Origin: Natrarchaeobius oligotrophus
Lineage (GTDB): Archaea; Halobacteriota; Halobacteria; Halobacteriales; Natrialbaceae
Assembly (NCBI RefSeq): GCF_003841465.1
Contig: NZ_REFZ01000002.1
Location: 372,001-436,000 of the forward strand
Direction: 5' to 3'
DNA length: 64,000 bases
The notes under the pieces were generated by a model that did not search any database, was not told where the DNA came from, and saw only the letters and a program-made list of their open reading frames with translations. Below, one piece after another: positions 62,920 through 64,000 of this stretch (within the stretch, counting starts at the first letter, position 1; every line of letters begins with the position of its first letter). Both the position numbers and the translations under genes were made by a program.

Positions 62920-64000
62920 ATGTCAAGCAATTACAATGGTGTGAACAGACGCGAATTTATCGTCGGGACGGCCGCGTCGGGTGCGGTTGTAGGGCTTGCA
63001 GGCTGTACTGGTGGAGGAAACGGAGAAGCTCCCGGAACCATCGCCGACGACGAAGACGAGTACGAACCGCTTCCGGAGATGGAGTTCGCGTCAGTGGCAC
63101 AGGACGAGGACGCCCTTCGATACGAGGTCGGGAATCTGGCTCAACGCCAGATAGAGGCGCTCGGAATCCGAACGAATCGTGAAGTCGTCGACGTCGGGAC
63201 GTATTCGGACAAACTGAACGACAGGGAGTTCGATTTCATGATCGCCGCCTGGACCGGCGGAACGGAACGGCTGTTCCCGTACTACAACCTATTTTACAGC
63301 TTTCACTCACAGTTCGCCAACCTTCAGGGCGGCAACTACACGATGTTCGAAAGCGACGAGTACGACGAGATGGTCGAGAACTTCCGGGACGAGCCGAACG
63401 AACAACGACGTATCGAGTACGCCCAGAACTGTCAAGAAATTCTGGCGGAGAACGTCCCCATCATCTTCACCGTCCACCCCGACGCGTTGGTCGCCGCGAA
63501 CACCGACCAATTCACGAACTGGCAGGAGATGGTCGGGCTGTACGCATACAACAATATTCCGTCGCTTACGGAAATCGAAAGCGTCGACGGCGAAGACCAG
63601 GTCGTGTTCGGGACGACCGAGGCGCTCGAAACGTATCCGAACTTCTTCAACGTTACCGGGCCGGATGCACTTCGGCTGCACGCCTTCACGTACGATCCGC
63701 TCGTTCGGCTGAACCTCGAAGGAGGCCCTACACCGGCCGCAGCTGAGGACTGGGAGTGGGTCGACGAGACCACGCTCGACGTCACGCTCCGGGCGGACAT
63801 GACGTTCCACGACGGGGAACCGGTGACCGCCGAAGACGTGCAGTTCACGTTCGACGCGATACAGGAACAGGGAATTCCGTACCTGGGAAGCGACATCGAC
63901 CCGTACGGAAGCTCCGAGATCCTCGACGATCGGACGGTTCGGTTCAGCCTCGACAACCCATTCTCCGGCTTCGTCCAGATCAGTCTCTACCGAATTCCCA
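62920..64000 (+). CDS. Peptide/nickel-type ABC solute-binding lipoprotein, rearranged domain order, partial
   Basis: Frame open to the window end (360 codons seen). Signal NRREFIVGTAASGAVVG with lipobox LAGC (C29), then an acidic linker. Residues about 50-220 resemble the C-terminal part of SBP_bac_5 proteins: DFDFMIAAWTGG at 104-115, a GGNYTMFESDEYDEMVENF stretch, and QEILAENVPIIFTVHP. From about 225 (VVFGTTEALETYP) the normal N-terminal part begins: FTYDPLVRLN, FHDGEPVTAEDVQFTFDA. The order is thus C-part then N-part, which looks like a circular permutation or fusion. The ligand might be an oligopeptide or other amide. The ATG 62920 is preceded by a TATA box. Confidence 0.88.
   Translation, partial: MSSNYNGVNRREFIVGTAASGAVVGLAGCTGGGNGEAPGTIADDEDEYEPLPEMEFASVAQDEDALRYEVGNLAQRQIEALGIRTNREVVDVGTYSDKLNDREFDFMIAAWTGGTERLFPYYNLFYSFHSQFANLQGGNYTMFESDEYDEMVENFRDEPNEQRRIEYAQNCQEILAENVPIIFTVHPDALVAANTDQFTNWQEMVGLYAYNNIPSLTEIESVDGEDQVVFGTTEALETYPNFFNVTGPDALRLHAFTYDPLVRLNLEGGPTPAAAEDWEWVDETTLDVTLRADMTFHDGEPVTAEDVQFTFDAIQEQGIPYLGSDIDPYGSSEILDDRTVRFSLDNPFSGFVQISLYRIP

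Overview
The window is from a haloarchaeon. The DNA is GC-rich, nearly all proteins are rich in Asp and Glu, and exported proteins carry twin-Arg lipobox signals. Many genes have a TATA-like box only 20-35 nt before the start codon and no Shine-Dalgarno, as expected for leaderless transcripts. A HalOD1 protein and a soluble PAS-type transducer are also typical of this group. I cannot name the species. I found no rRNA, tRNA, CRISPR array or recognisable insertion sequence.

Almost the whole window reads as a catabolic region. Positions 1-12130 hold a CoA-thioester degradation set: a truncated aldehyde dehydrogenase, an SDR plus two MaoC-type hot-dog genes, an ADP-forming acyl-CoA synthetase, a HalOD1 protein, a flavin reductase, a thiolase-like/DUF35 pair, a UspA protein, an enoyl-CoA hydratase and both ETF subunits. 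Positions 12131-19747 hold an AT-rich gap, an extradiol dioxygenase, an operon-like trio (amidohydrolase, DUF59 protein, Zn alcohol dehydrogenase), a nitrilase and an MFS permease. Positions 19983-29830 hold a soluble chemotaxis transducer, RidA, a copper amine oxidase, a two-domain glyoxalase-fold protein, an amidase, a ketopantoate-reductase-like enzyme, an acetamidase/formamidase and another MFS permease.

Positions 29934-40915 hold three successive lipoprotein/fused-permease ABC pairs on the minus strand. None has an ATPase beside it, and a TPP-dependent enzyme lies between two of them. Positions 41109-51561 run on the plus strand: SLC13-type permease, amidase, two tandem aldehyde dehydrogenases, a tungsten-type aldehyde oxidoreductase with a convergent MoaD-like protein, acylating acetaldehyde dehydrogenase and 4-hydroxy-2-oxovalerate aldolase. 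Positions 51826-59083 add a small VOC protein, UspA, an ACMSD-like amidohydrolase, a second extradiol dioxygenase, two 2-keto-4-pentenoate hydratase family proteins, the only ABC ATPase in the window and an IclR regulator. The end holds a second IclR regulator, a creatininase-family hydrolase, a mandelate racemase/muconate-lactonizing family protein and the start of a solute-binding lipoprotein whose domain order looks rearranged.

Taken together, extradiol dioxygenase, aldehyde dehydrogenase, decarboxylase/hydratase paralogs, aldolase and acylating acetaldehyde dehydrogenase cover most of a catechol-type meta-cleavage route to pyruvate and acetyl-CoA. Amine oxidase, nitrilase, amidases and alcohol/aldehyde dehydrogenases could feed aromatic or other acids into it. 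No ring hydroxylase or 4-oxalocrotonate tautomerase was found. The most striking unexplained signals are the rearranged solute-binding protein at 62920, a repeated palindrome GTTTTC-N5-GAAAAC around the first IclR regulator, a thiolase-like protein without its nucleophilic Cys next to DUF35, and the ATPase-less transporter triplet.
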